Shown here: positions 1 to 5,757 of the stretch, piece by piece
Layout: each line of letters starts with the position of its first letter
How positions within the stretch are numbered: the stretch's first letter is position 1
DNA from: DASZBX01 sp035943635
Lineage (GTDB): Bacteria; Actinomycetota; Actinomycetes; Streptomycetales; Catenulisporaceae
Direction of reading: 5' to 3'
DNA length: 6,181 nt
NCBI GenBank assembly: GCA_035943635.1
Contig: DASZBX010000090.1
Span: 1 to 6,181 of the forward strand
The notes under the pieces: model-generated
Databases searched by the model: none
Told to the model about the DNA's origin: nothing
The model's input: only the letters and a program-made list of their open reading frames with translations
Translations under genes and position numbers: made by a program

Positions 1-1
1 C

Positions 2-1300
2 GCCTACCAGGTCGAACCCTGCGCCAACGGCCGCTCCGGCCAGTGCGTCCAGCAGACCGCCCCGATCAAGCCGATCGAGTGGCAGAACGACTCGGACGCC
101 TTCGGCCTCGTCGGCGACACCTCCTGGTCCAACTACACCGTGACGACCGACGTCGACCTCGAACAGGCCGGCACCGCGGAGATCTACGGCCGCGCCAACA
201 CCCAGGACCGGCCGCAGTCCGACCAGGCCGCCTACCTGTTGCGCGTCAACAACAACGGCGGATGGTCGATCAACCGCAGCGACACCAACGGCAACATCAC
301 CTCGCTGGCCGGTGGCACGACGACCGCGCTGGGCACCGGCAGCTGGCACACCATCGCCCTGACGATGCAGGGCTCGAAGATCAGCGCCACGATCGACGGC
401 AAGGCCGTCGGCTCGGCGACCGACGGCACCTACACCTCGGGCCAGGCCGGCATCGGCGTGGTCGGTTACCAGACCGACCAGTTCGACAACCTCACCATCA
501 CCCCGGGCACCGGCGGGATCGGCAGCTACACCGCCGGCCCGGTCACCTCGGGTCTGGCCGGGCTCTGCCTGGACGACAACGCCGGCAGCAACACCAACGG
601 CAACAAGGTCGACATCTACACCTGCAACGGCACCGGCGCGCAGGTGTGGCAGTACACGAACGGCACCCTGCAGAACAACGGCAGTTGCCTGGACGTCGTG
701 GGCAACGGCGCCACGGCCGACGGCACCCTGGTCGACCTGTGGAGCTGCAACGGCGGCAACAACCAGGTGTGGAACGTCGTCAACGGCACCCTGGTCAACC
801 CGCAGTCCGGCAAGTGCCTGGACGACCCGGGCCTGAGCACCACCGCGGGCACCCAGCTCGACATCTGGGACTGCAACGGCGGCGTGAACCAGAACTGGGC
901 CCTGCCGCCGGCCGTCGGGCCGGTCACCGTCGCCACCAACGGCATGTGCCTGGACGACGCGAACAACAGCACCGCCGACGGCAACAAGATCGACATCTGG
1001 GGCTGCAACGCCGGGACCAACCAGCAGTGGGAGCTGACCGCCGCGAACACGCTGGTCGACAACGGCAAGTGCCTGGACGTGACCGGCGGCGCCACCGCCG
1101 ACGGCACGCTCGTCGAGCTCTACACCTGCAACGGCACCGGCGCCCAGACCTGGCAGCACCAGGCCAACGGCGAACTGCTGAACCCGAACTCCGGCAAGTG
1201 CCTGGACGACCCGGGCTTCAGCGGCACCGCGGGCACCCAGGTGGACATCTGGGACTGCAACGCCGGCACCAATCAGCAGTGGTCGCTGCCGACCGTGTGA
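2..1300 (+). CDS. GH59 galactocerebrosidase-like enzyme, C-terminal part, with two ricin-type lectin domains (5' partial)
   Basis: The reading frame is open from the window edge, so the start codon, signal peptide and the catalytic glutamates of GH59 lie upstream. The visible 432 residues begin with a stretch (nt 2-514) that I match from memory to the C-terminal lectin-like domain of animal galactosylceramidase: a QxxxxRPIxW-like segment (here CVQQTAPIKPIEW), then LVGDTSWSNYTV, a YGRAN segment and a closing QFDNLTI strand. After a short Gly/Ser/Thr linker come two complete CBM13/ricin-B beta-trefoils (about 541-909 and 916-1297), each with three QxW motifs and repeated CLDD/CLDV segments. GH59 enzymes release beta-linked galactose; the bacterial substrate is uncertain and is probably a galactoside-bearing glycan rather than galactosylceramide. 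The protein is presumably secreted and anchored to glycan by the lectins. The TGA stop is followed by a strong hairpin, so this is probably the last gene of its transcript. The GH59 assignment rests on the accessory domain only. Confidence 0.8.
   Translation, partial: AYQVEPCANGRSGQCVQQTAPIKPIEWQNDSDAFGLVGDTSWSNYTVTTDVDLEQAGTAEIYGRANTQDRPQSDQAAYLLRVNNNGGWSINRSDTNGNITSLAGGTTTALGTGSWHTIALTMQGSKISATIDGKAVGSATDGTYTSGQAGIGVVGYQTDQFDNLTITPGTGGIGSYTAGPVTSGLAGLCLDDNAGSNTNGNKVDIYTCNGTGAQVWQYTNGTLQNNGSCLDVVGNGATADGTLVDLWSCNGGNNQVWNVVNGTLVNPQSGKCLDDPGLSTTAGTQLDIWDCNGGVNQNWALPPAVGPVTVATNGMCLDDANNSTADGNKIDIWGCNAGTNQQWELTAANTLVDNGKCLDVTGGATADGTLVELYTCNGTGAQTWQHQANGELLNPNSGKCLDDPGFSGTAGTQVDIWDCNAGTNQQWSLPTV
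541..1297 (+). repeat. Tandem pair of ricin-B (CBM13) lectin domains in the GH59 gene
   Basis: Two consecutive beta-trefoil domains of about 125 residues each. Each has three subrepeats ending in QxW: QVW, QVW and QNW in the first, QQW, QTW and QQW in the second. Conserved Cys pairs in the C-L-D-D/V and C-N elements suggest disulfides in an exported protein. At DNA level a 27-nt segment is identical in the third subrepeats (806-832 and 1190-1216). A 24-nt segment is identical between the alpha subrepeat of domain 1 and the beta subrepeat of domain 2 (616-639 and 1120-1143). This implies recent duplication or gene conversion, not just protein-level conservation. Confidence 0.9.
795..826 (+). 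repeat. 32-nt exact direct repeat, copy 1 (lectin gamma subrepeat of the GH59 gene)
   Basis: The 32 bases here recur exactly at 5544-5575 in the lectin domain of the GH31 gene, same strand and same reading register (encoding NPQSGKCLDD). The copies lie about 4.75 kb apart and flank most of the GH31 gene. Confidence 0.9.
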
Positions 1301-1345
1301 GCCCCGCCCCCTGAATAAGGACCGGAACATCGGTCCCCGCAAGCC

Positions 1346-1387
1346 CCCGTCCCGTTCCCCGTCGCGCCAGACGGGGAACGGGACGGG
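1346..1387 (+). terminator. Perfect 18-bp hairpin terminator after the GH59 gene
   Basis: Left arm 1346-1363 (CCCGTCCCGTTCCCCGTC) is fully complementary to right arm 1370-1387, with a 6-nt loop GCGCCA. No T-run follows, as is common for actinobacterial hairpin terminators. A smaller hairpin (GGACCG, 1319-1324, with CGGTCC, 1331-1336) lies just before it, starting 18 nt after the GH59 stop codon. Together they probably end the GH59 transcript and protect its 3' end. Confidence 0.85.
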
Positions 1388-1420
1388 TCTCATCGCAGCG
1401 CGACCAGAAGTTCTCCGCCA

Positions 1421-1471
1421 CCGCGGCCCGGAACACCGGCCGCCCGGTTCCGGAACCGGCCGGAACCGCGG
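1421..1471. repeat. Dyad-rich patch with a 16-bp perfect palindrome
   Basis: Positions 1444-1459 read CCGGTTCCGGAACCGG, a perfect 16-bp palindrome. The half-site CGGAACCG occurs at 1451-1458 and again at 1461-1468, exactly 10 bp on, one helical turn. Just upstream GCGGCC (1423-1428) can pair with GGCCGC (1438-1443), and CCGCGG bounds both ends (1421-1426 and 1466-1471). It could be a regulator-binding site about 70-90 bp upstream of the promoter or extra terminator structure. I cannot tell which. Confidence 0.5.
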
Positions 1472-1530
1472 GGACCAGCGGCTTGTCGGCCACCCGGGAA
1501 ACACGGCTGAAACTCGGCGGTCCCGGAGTA

Positions 1531-1559
1531 TTGCGCCCGGCACAACGCGGCACTATAGA
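1531..1559 (+). promoter_or_regulatory. Candidate sigma-70-type promoter for the leader ORF and GH31 gene
   Basis: A -35-like TTGCGC (1531-1536) and a -10-like TATAGA (1554-1559) are separated by exactly 17 bp. The -35 matches consensus only in its TTG and the -10 in TATA, but this is the most AT-rich spot of the gap. The predicted transcription start, near 1566, coincides with the first base of the LacI-type palindrome, a placement that would allow repression by blocking the polymerase. Confidence 0.55.
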
Positions 1560-1565
1560 ACTTAT

Positions 1566-1577
1566 GACAACGTTGTC
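1566..1577. promoter_or_regulatory. LacI-family-type operator upstream of the GH31 gene
   Basis: GACAACGTTGTC is a perfect 12-bp palindrome with the central CG step typical of LacI/GalR-family operators. It sits directly after the -10-like TATAGA, over the expected transcription start. A near-identical site (GACAACGTTATC, 5829-5840) precedes the GH92 gene. The shared block runs a little wider, ATGACAACGTT[G/A]TCTT. Inferred role: binding of a sugar-responsive repressor encoded outside this window. Confidence 0.75.
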
Positions 1578-1627
1578 TTTGCGGTCGGGCCTCGTCGGCG
1601 AGGGGGCCCTCGCCCACCCGAGCGCCC

Positions 1628-1633
1628 AGGAGG
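1628..1633 (+). promoter_or_regulatory. Consensus Shine-Dalgarno of the leader ORF
   Basis: AGGAGG lies 7 nt before ATG 1641 and 9 nt before GTG 1643. It is a better match to the 16S anti-SD than the site in front of the GH31 ATG. It therefore predicts efficient loading of ribosomes at 1641 rather than directly on the GH31 gene. Confidence 0.7.
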
Positions 1634-1640
1634 CTGCTCC

Positions 1641-1709
1641 ATGTGTTCCCCGATCGCGGAGGCGCCACAGCGCATCCAGCCGTCCGGCCCGGTGGTGAGG
1701 CGGCCATGA
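1641..1709 (+). CDS. 22-residue leader peptide overlapping the GH31 start codon
   Basis: This small ORF starts at ATG 1641, 7 nt after a consensus AGGAGG, and ends at TGA 1707-1709. The stop overlaps the GH31 start as ATGA (1706-1709), the usual arrangement for termination-reinitiation coupling. The peptide begins MCSPIAEAPQR and ends VVRRP before the stop. It has five prolines and no membrane segment. A C-terminal proline is known to slow termination in bacteria, which could hold ribosomes over the GH31 initiation site. Its third-to-last and earlier codons (GTG GTG AGG) also form the GH31 Shine-Dalgarno. I do not recognise it as a known family. The alternative is that the ATG is unused and translation starts at GTG 1643 or ATG 1706 only. 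Confidence 0.5.
   Translation: MCSPIAEAPQRIQPSGPVVRRP
1694..1700 (+). promoter_or_regulatory. Ribosome-binding site supporting the GH31 start at ATG 1706
   Basis: GGTGAGG ends 5 nt before ATG 1706. It supports this start over GTG 1643, which lies 63 nt upstream in the same frame. It also lies inside the last codons of the leader ORF, so translating ribosomes would clear it of RNA structure. Confidence 0.65.
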
Positions 1710-4700
1710 ACCGTCAGCGACCGACCGACTCCCGCCCACGCCGCATCCGACCGCTGACCAACCACGCCGCCCGCCGCCGCCCGCTCACCCTGGCCGCGGT
1801 GGCAGTGCTCAGCCTGGCCGGCACCTTCCTGAGCTCCGGCCTGGCCGCGGGTGCGGCCGCGACCTCGGACACGTCTCCGGTCAACCTGTCCAACAGCATC
1901 AACATGGCCAACGGGAAAGCCGCGCAGGCGGCCACCGTGGTCGAGGGCGACGCCCGGTTCGAGGTGCTCACGCCCGAGGTCGTGCGGATGGAGTACTCGC
2001 CGACCGGCAGCTTCCAGGACAGCCCGAGCTTCGACATCTTGGACCGCGACTTCACCGTCCCGTCCTACACCACCTCGGTGCAGAACGGCTGGGTCGTGAT
2101 CACCACGAACAGCATGGTTCTGCGTTACCAGCTCGGTTCCGGGCCGTTCACCGCCGTGAACACCCAGATGCAGCTGCTCGGCGCGCTGCCGCCCGGGGCC
2201 TCGGCGAACGTCGCGCCGACTTGGGAGTGGGAGTGCACGTACGGCCAGGCCTGCCAGTCCGGCGCGGCCACCCTGGCCGGCGGGGCCGAGATCTCCAACG
2301 ACCACCAGGGCTACGCCAGCCCGCCCGGGTTCGTGGCCGGCCTGACCGCCACCGGCGCCGCCGCCACCTGGCAGCTGCTCGGCGCCCCGGCCGGCTCGGC
2401 CCAGGCCACCCTGCGCTACGCCAACGGCGAAGGCAAATCAGAGACCATAGACCTGTCTGTGAACGGCACGACCAGCACGGTCACCCTGCCGGCGACGGCC
2501 AGCTGGAACGCCTGGTCCACGGTCACGGTCCCGGTGCCGCTCCAGGCCGGCACCAACACGGTCGCGGCCAAGTGCGACAGCGGCAACGGCTGCAACGTCA
2601 ACATCGACAGCATCGGCATCGCGGCCACCGGGACCACCCCGGCCCCGGCCCTGCCGGCCGGTACCCTCGGCGGCTACATCCGGTCCTACGACTCGGTTGA
2701 CGGCTCCTACTCGACCAGCCCGGTCTGCGGGCCCGGCCAGTCCGGCACCACCTGCCAGGCCGCGATCCCGAACATGGCGCCCGGCCTGCTCGACCAGTCC
2801 GGCTGGTACCTGCTCGACGACACCCAGACCGCGCTGTGGACCTCGACCGGATGGATCCAGTCCCGCCCGGCCGGGGACACGGAAGACGGCTACCTGTTCG
2901 GCTACGGCCAGAACTTCACCCAGGCGCTGTCCGACCTGGCCAAGATCACCGGCCCGGCCCCATTGCTGCCAGAATCCCTGTTCGGCACCTACTTCTCGCG
3001 CTACCACCCGTATTCGACCTCTGAGTACGAGAACGCGATCCTGCCGCAGTTCTCGGCCAACGGCGTCACCCTGGACGACCTCTCGGTGGACACCGACTGG
3101 AAGAGCCCGAACACCTGGAACGGCTGGGAGTGGAACCCGTCCCTGTTCCCGAGCTCCACCGCGTTCCTGGCCTGGGCCAAGGCGCAGGACGTCAACGTCG
3201 CGCTCAACGTGCACGCCAGCATCTCGACCGCGGACCCGTCCTACGTCCAGGCCCAGAACATCGCCGGCAACACCCTGACCCAGGTAGGCTGCCTGACCTC
3301 AGGAACCTGCTACGGCTGGGACTGGAGCAACGTGGCCCAGGCGGAGTCCTACTTCGCCACCGCCGACCCGACCCAGAACGCCGCGTCGTTCACCTGGCTG
3401 GACTGGTGCTGCGACGGCAGTTTCGTCTCGCAGCCCGGGGTCACCCCGGACAGCTGGATCAACTACCTGACCGCGCAGCAGATGACCGACCAGGGCGAGC
3501 GCGGCTTCGTGCTCTCCCGGATCGGCGCCTCCAACCAGAATTCGCAGGCCGGCGCCTATCCGAGCGGGCCGTGGGCCGACCACCGGTCCGCGGCCGACTT
3601 CACCGGCGACACCCAGGGCACCTGGAACACCCTGGCCAGTGAGGCACAGCTGGCCCAGGACGAGGGCAGCATCGGCGAACCCTACGTCAGCGACGACATC
3701 GGCAGCTTCCTGGGCAACTCCGGGGTGAACGACCCGGACGACCTGTACCTGCGCTGGCTCGAACTCGGCACCTTCCAGCCGCTGATGCGCGAGCACTCGA
3801 ATGCCGGCCAGAACCCGCGCCTGCCCTGGAATTACGACGCGGCCACCCAGGCCGTGGGCGACCAGTTCATGCAGCTGCGCGAGGAACTCGTGCCCTATCT
3901 GTACACGCTCGCGGCTCAGGCCTCGACGACCGGTCTGCCGATGGCGCAGGCGTTGTACCTGGACTACCCGGGCCAGGCGGCCGCCTACACCAACCCGACC
4001 GAGTACCTGATGGGCGCGAACATGCTGGTGGCGCCGGTGACCACGCCGGGCGACGCGGCCAGCACGCAGGTCTGGTTCCCGCCGGGCCGCTGGGTGGACT
4101 ACTTCACCGGCGCCACGTTCACCGGCCCGGGCACGCAGACCCTGGAGACCCCGACCACCCGGATCCCGGTCTTCGTCAAGGCCGGCGGGATCGTCCCGCT
4201 CCAGCCGTCGACCACGCACGCCTCCGCGGCCGGCTCGGCGCCGCTGACCCTCCAGGTCTACCCCGGGGCCAACGGCACCTACGCGCTCTACGGCGACGCG
4301 GGCACCGGCCTGGGCTACCAGAGCGGTCAGTCCACGAACACGCCGGTCAGCTACACCGAGAACGCGAGCGCGGGCAGCTCGACCGTGACCGTCCAGCCGA
4401 CTACGGGCTCTTACTCCGGTGAGCCGGCCAGCCGGGCCTACACGGTCGACCTGGTCGACCTGTCCAAGCCGACCTCGGTGCAGCTGAACGGAACCACGCT
4501 GGCGGCCTCCGGCTGGACCTACAACGCCGGCACCGACACGCTCCAGGTACCCGTCCCGGCCACCGCGGTCGGCCAGACGGTCACCGTCACCCAGGTCGGC
4601 GGCTCCGCGGTCAGCCTCGGCGAGCCGCCCGCGGTGGCCGCCTCCTCGGCGAACACCGCCTCGGCCGGACAGCAGATCACGTTGACCGGCGCCGGATTCG

Positions 4701-5656
4701 GAGCAAGCCAGGGTGCGAACAACCACCTGACCTTCAGCGACGACGGCACCAACTGGGGCGCCCCGCCGGACTCGGCCACTTTCACGGTCAACAGCTGGAG
4801 CAACAACTCCATCACCTTCACCGTCCCGACGCCCTCGGGCACGAACAATCAGTGGGCTGTGACGCCCGGCTCCTCGGCTACGGTCTCGGTCACCGCCGAC
4901 GGTCAGACCTCGAACGTCGAGAGCATCGCGATCGCCAACGGTTCCACCGCAATCAACCCGGTGGTTACCTCGGTGGGCACGGCTCCGGCCTCGCCCGAAC
5001 AGGTGGTCACGATCACCGGCACCGGTTTCGGCGCGACGCAGGGCAGTAACTACATCACCTTCTCCGACAACGGGATCAACTGGGGCGCCCCCGGCGACTC
5101 GGCCTCGTTCACGCTGGACAGCTGGACCAACACCGGAATCACGTTCACCGTCCCGTCGCCCTCGGGCACGAACAATCAGTGGGCGGTCGCCCCGGGCACC
5201 ACGGCCACGGTGTCGGTGACCAAGAACGGCGCGACGTCCAACACCCAGCACCTCGCGATCGCGGGCATCTCCGCGGGCGCGACCGGTGCGGTGACCGGCT
5301 ACCAGGGCCTGTGCTTGGACGACGCCACCGCCAGCACCGCGAACAGCAACCCGATCGACGTCTACACCTGCAACAACACCAACGCGCAGATCTGGACCGT
5401 AGGGTCCGGCACCACGCTCCAGGTGCTCGGCAAGTGCATGGACGTCAACAGCGGCGGCACCGCGGACGGCACGAGGGTCCAGCTCTACGACTGCAACAAC
5501 ACCGGCGCCCAGGTCTGGCAGCCGCAGTCCGACGGCGAACTGCTCAACCCGCAGTCCGGCAAGTGCCTGGACGACACCGGGTCCGGCGGCAGCGGCACCG
5601 ACCTGCAGATCTGGGACTGCAACGACGGCGCGAGCCAGGTCTGGACGCTGCCGTGA
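1706..5656 (+). CDS. Secreted GH31 glycosidase with inserted CBM35-like module, two IPT/TIG repeats and a ricin-type lectin domain
   Basis: The protein has 1316 residues and probably hydrolyses alpha-glycosidic bonds outside the cell. A basic 26-residue n-region (RRR at 23-25) and a hydrophobic stretch to about 50 (ending LAAGAAA) form a signal peptide. The GH31 N-terminal beta domain (about 75-375) is interrupted by a CBM35-like module (about 183-308). The barrel spans about 415-745: VDTDWK at 461-466, probable nucleophile Asp566 in TWLDWCCD, probable acid/base Asp635 in DFTGDT. The 69-residue Asp spacing is close to that known for E. coli YicI. A proximal beta domain and a DUF5110-like domain (about 845-965) follow, then IPT/TIG repeats (about 974-1077 and 1085-1186) and a CBM13 trefoil (about 1193-1316) with QIW, QVW, QVW. 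Numerous Cys residues fit an exported protein. ATG 1706 is chosen for its ribosome-binding site and compact signal peptide; GTG 1643 would add 21 residues. Family assignment is firm; specificity (alpha-glucoside, alpha-xyloside, alpha-galactoside or alpha-GalNAc) is not. I saw no in-frame TTA codon. Confidence 0.92.
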   Translation: MNRQRPTDSRPRRIRPLTNHAARRRPLTLAAVAVLSLAGTFLSSGLAAGAAATSDTSPVNLSNSINMANGKAAQAATVVEGDARFEVLTPEVVRMEYSPTGSFQDSPSFDILDRDFTVPSYTTSVQNGWVVITTNSMVLRYQLGSGPFTAVNTQMQLLGALPPGASANVAPTWEWECTYGQACQSGAATLAGGAEISNDHQGYASPPGFVAGLTATGAAATWQLLGAPAGSAQATLRYANGEGKSETIDLSVNGTTSTVTLPATASWNAWSTVTVPVPLQAGTNTVAAKCDSGNGCNVNIDSIGIAATGTTPAPALPAGTLGGYIRSYDSVDGSYSTSPVCGPGQSGTTCQAAIPNMAPGLLDQSGWYLLDDTQTALWTSTGWIQSRPAGDTEDGYLFGYGQNFTQALSDLAKITGPAPLLPESLFGTYFSRYHPYSTSEYENAILPQFSANGVTLDDLSVDTDWKSPNTWNGWEWNPSLFPSSTAFLAWAKAQDVNVALNVHASISTADPSYVQAQNIAGNTLTQVGCLTSGTCYGWDWSNVAQAESYFATADPTQNAASFTWLDWCCDGSFVSQPGVTPDSWINYLTAQQMTDQGERGFVLSRIGASNQNSQAGAYPSGPWADHRSAADFTGDTQGTWNTLASEAQLAQDEGSIGEPYVSDDIGSFLGNSGVNDPDDLYLRWLELGTFQPLMREHSNAGQNPRLPWNYDAATQAVGDQFMQLREELVPYLYTLAAQASTTGLPMAQALYLDYPGQAAAYTNPTEYLMGANMLVAPVTTPGDAASTQVWFPPGRWVDYFTGATFTGPGTQTLETPTTRIPVFVKAGGIVPLQPSTTHASAAGSAPLTLQVYPGANGTYALYGDAGTGLGYQSGQSTNTPVSYTENASAGSSTVTVQPTTGSYSGEPASRAYTVDLVDLSKPTSVQLNGTTLAASGWTYNAGTDTLQVPVPATAVGQTVTVTQVGGSAVSLGEPPAVAASSANTASAGQQITLTGAGFGASQGANNHLTFSDDGTNWGAPPDSATFTVNSWSNNSITFTVPTPSGTNNQWAVTPGSSATVSVTADGQTSNVESIAIANGSTAINPVVTSVGTAPASPEQVVTITGTGFGATQGSNYITFSDNGINWGAPGDSASFTLDSWTNTGITFTVPSPSGTNNQWAVAPGTTATVSVTKNGATSNTQHLAIAGISAGATGAVTGYQGLCLDDATASTANSNPIDVYTCNNTNAQIWTVGSGTTLQVLGKCMDVNSGGTADGTRVQLYDCNNTGAQVWQPQSDGELLNPQSGKCLDDTGSGGSGTDLQIWDCNDGASQVWTLP
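2252..2629 (+). other. CBM35-like carbohydrate-binding module inserted in the GH31 N-terminal domain
   Basis: Residues about 183-308 of the GH31 protein show the CBM35/CBM6 pattern: a GYASPPGFVAGL segment, GAAATWQL, LRYANGEG, a SVNGT turn, TASWNAWSTVTVPV, LQAGTNTV and a closing NVNIDSIGI strand. The GH31 N-terminal fold resumes directly after it with GTLGGYIRSYDSVDG and LLDQSGWYLLDD. The module therefore sits within the domain, not at a terminus. Expected role: calcium-dependent binding of a sugar near the active-site face. The ligand is unknown. Confidence 0.75.
4625..5263 (+). repeat. Tandem IPT/TIG domain repeat in the GH31 gene
   Basis: Two immunoglobulin-like IPT/TIG domains of about 100 residues each have matching landmarks: ITLTGAGFGA and VTITGTGFGA, FSDDGTNWGAP and FSDNGINWGAP, then PSGTNNQWAV in both. 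A 28-nt segment is exactly identical in the two copies (4830-4857 and 5157-5184), giving a repeat period of 327 nt or 109 codons. They probably act as rigid spacers between the catalytic part and the terminal lectin. Confidence 0.85.
5282..5653 (+). other. Ricin-B (CBM13) lectin domain at the GH31 C-terminus
   Basis: One three-lobed beta-trefoil with GLCLDD, GKCMDV and GKCLDD strands and QxW motifs at residues 1228-1230, 1269-1271 and 1311-1313. It resembles both GH59 lectin domains; the run GELLNPxSGKCLDD is shared with the second and the exact DNA of the NPQSGKCLDD segment with the first. It probably tethers the enzyme to the same glycan or cell surface as the GH59 enzyme. Confidence 0.88.
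5544..5575 (+). repeat. 32-nt exact direct repeat, copy 2 (lectin gamma subrepeat of the GH31 gene)
   Basis: Identical to 795-826 in the GH59 gene, in the same orientation. The flanking codons diverge quickly, so the exact match is a conserved island within homologous lectin domains. Confidence 0.9.
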
Positions 5657-5703
5657 CCGACTCCGACCGGCCCACCCGATCCGTCCGTCCGCCCTGATCG
5701 CCG

Positions 5704-5757
5704 GGCGGCCGACCATGAGCTCGGCCGCCAAGGGCATGACCCGTCCTTGGCGGCCGA
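5704..5757 (+). terminator. Three-armed terminator hairpin after the GH31 gene
   Basis: The stronger hairpin pairs 5721-5733 (TCGGCCGCCAAGG) with 5745-5757 (CCTTGGCGGCCGA), a 13-bp perfect stem that can extend inwards by a G-U and a C-G pair. The arm GGCGGCCGA also occurs upstream at 5704-5712 and can pair with 5721-5729 (9 bp, 8-nt loop). The middle arm is thus shared by two exclusive hairpins. The stem begins 65 nt after the GH31 stop and has no T-run. It probably ends the GH31 transcript before the GH92 unit. Confidence 0.75.

Larger units (their letters stand above)
1301..1640 (+). other. 340-bp regulatory gap between the GH59 and GH31 transcription units
   Basis: There is no convincing gene in this stretch; the reading frames crossing it lack a Shine-Dalgarno sequence or recognisable protein features. 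In order it holds a small hairpin (1319-1336), a strong terminator-type hairpin (1346-1387), a dyad-rich patch (1421-1471), a promoter candidate (1531-1559), a LacI-type palindrome (1566-1577) and the Shine-Dalgarno of a leader ORF (1628-1633). The order terminator, promoter, operator, leader indicates that the GH31 gene starts its own transcript. Confidence 0.75.

Noticed and set aside
43..1314. 423-codon + strand frame overlapping the GH59 gene
   Set aside because: Its translation is a low-complexity Arg/His/Gln/Gly-rich product typical of a shifted frame, while the other frame encodes GH59 and ricin-type domains.
1562..2305. Minus-strand frame across the GH31 promoter and start
   Set aside because: It lacks a Shine-Dalgarno and domain features. 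It would run through the promoter and operator in antisense.
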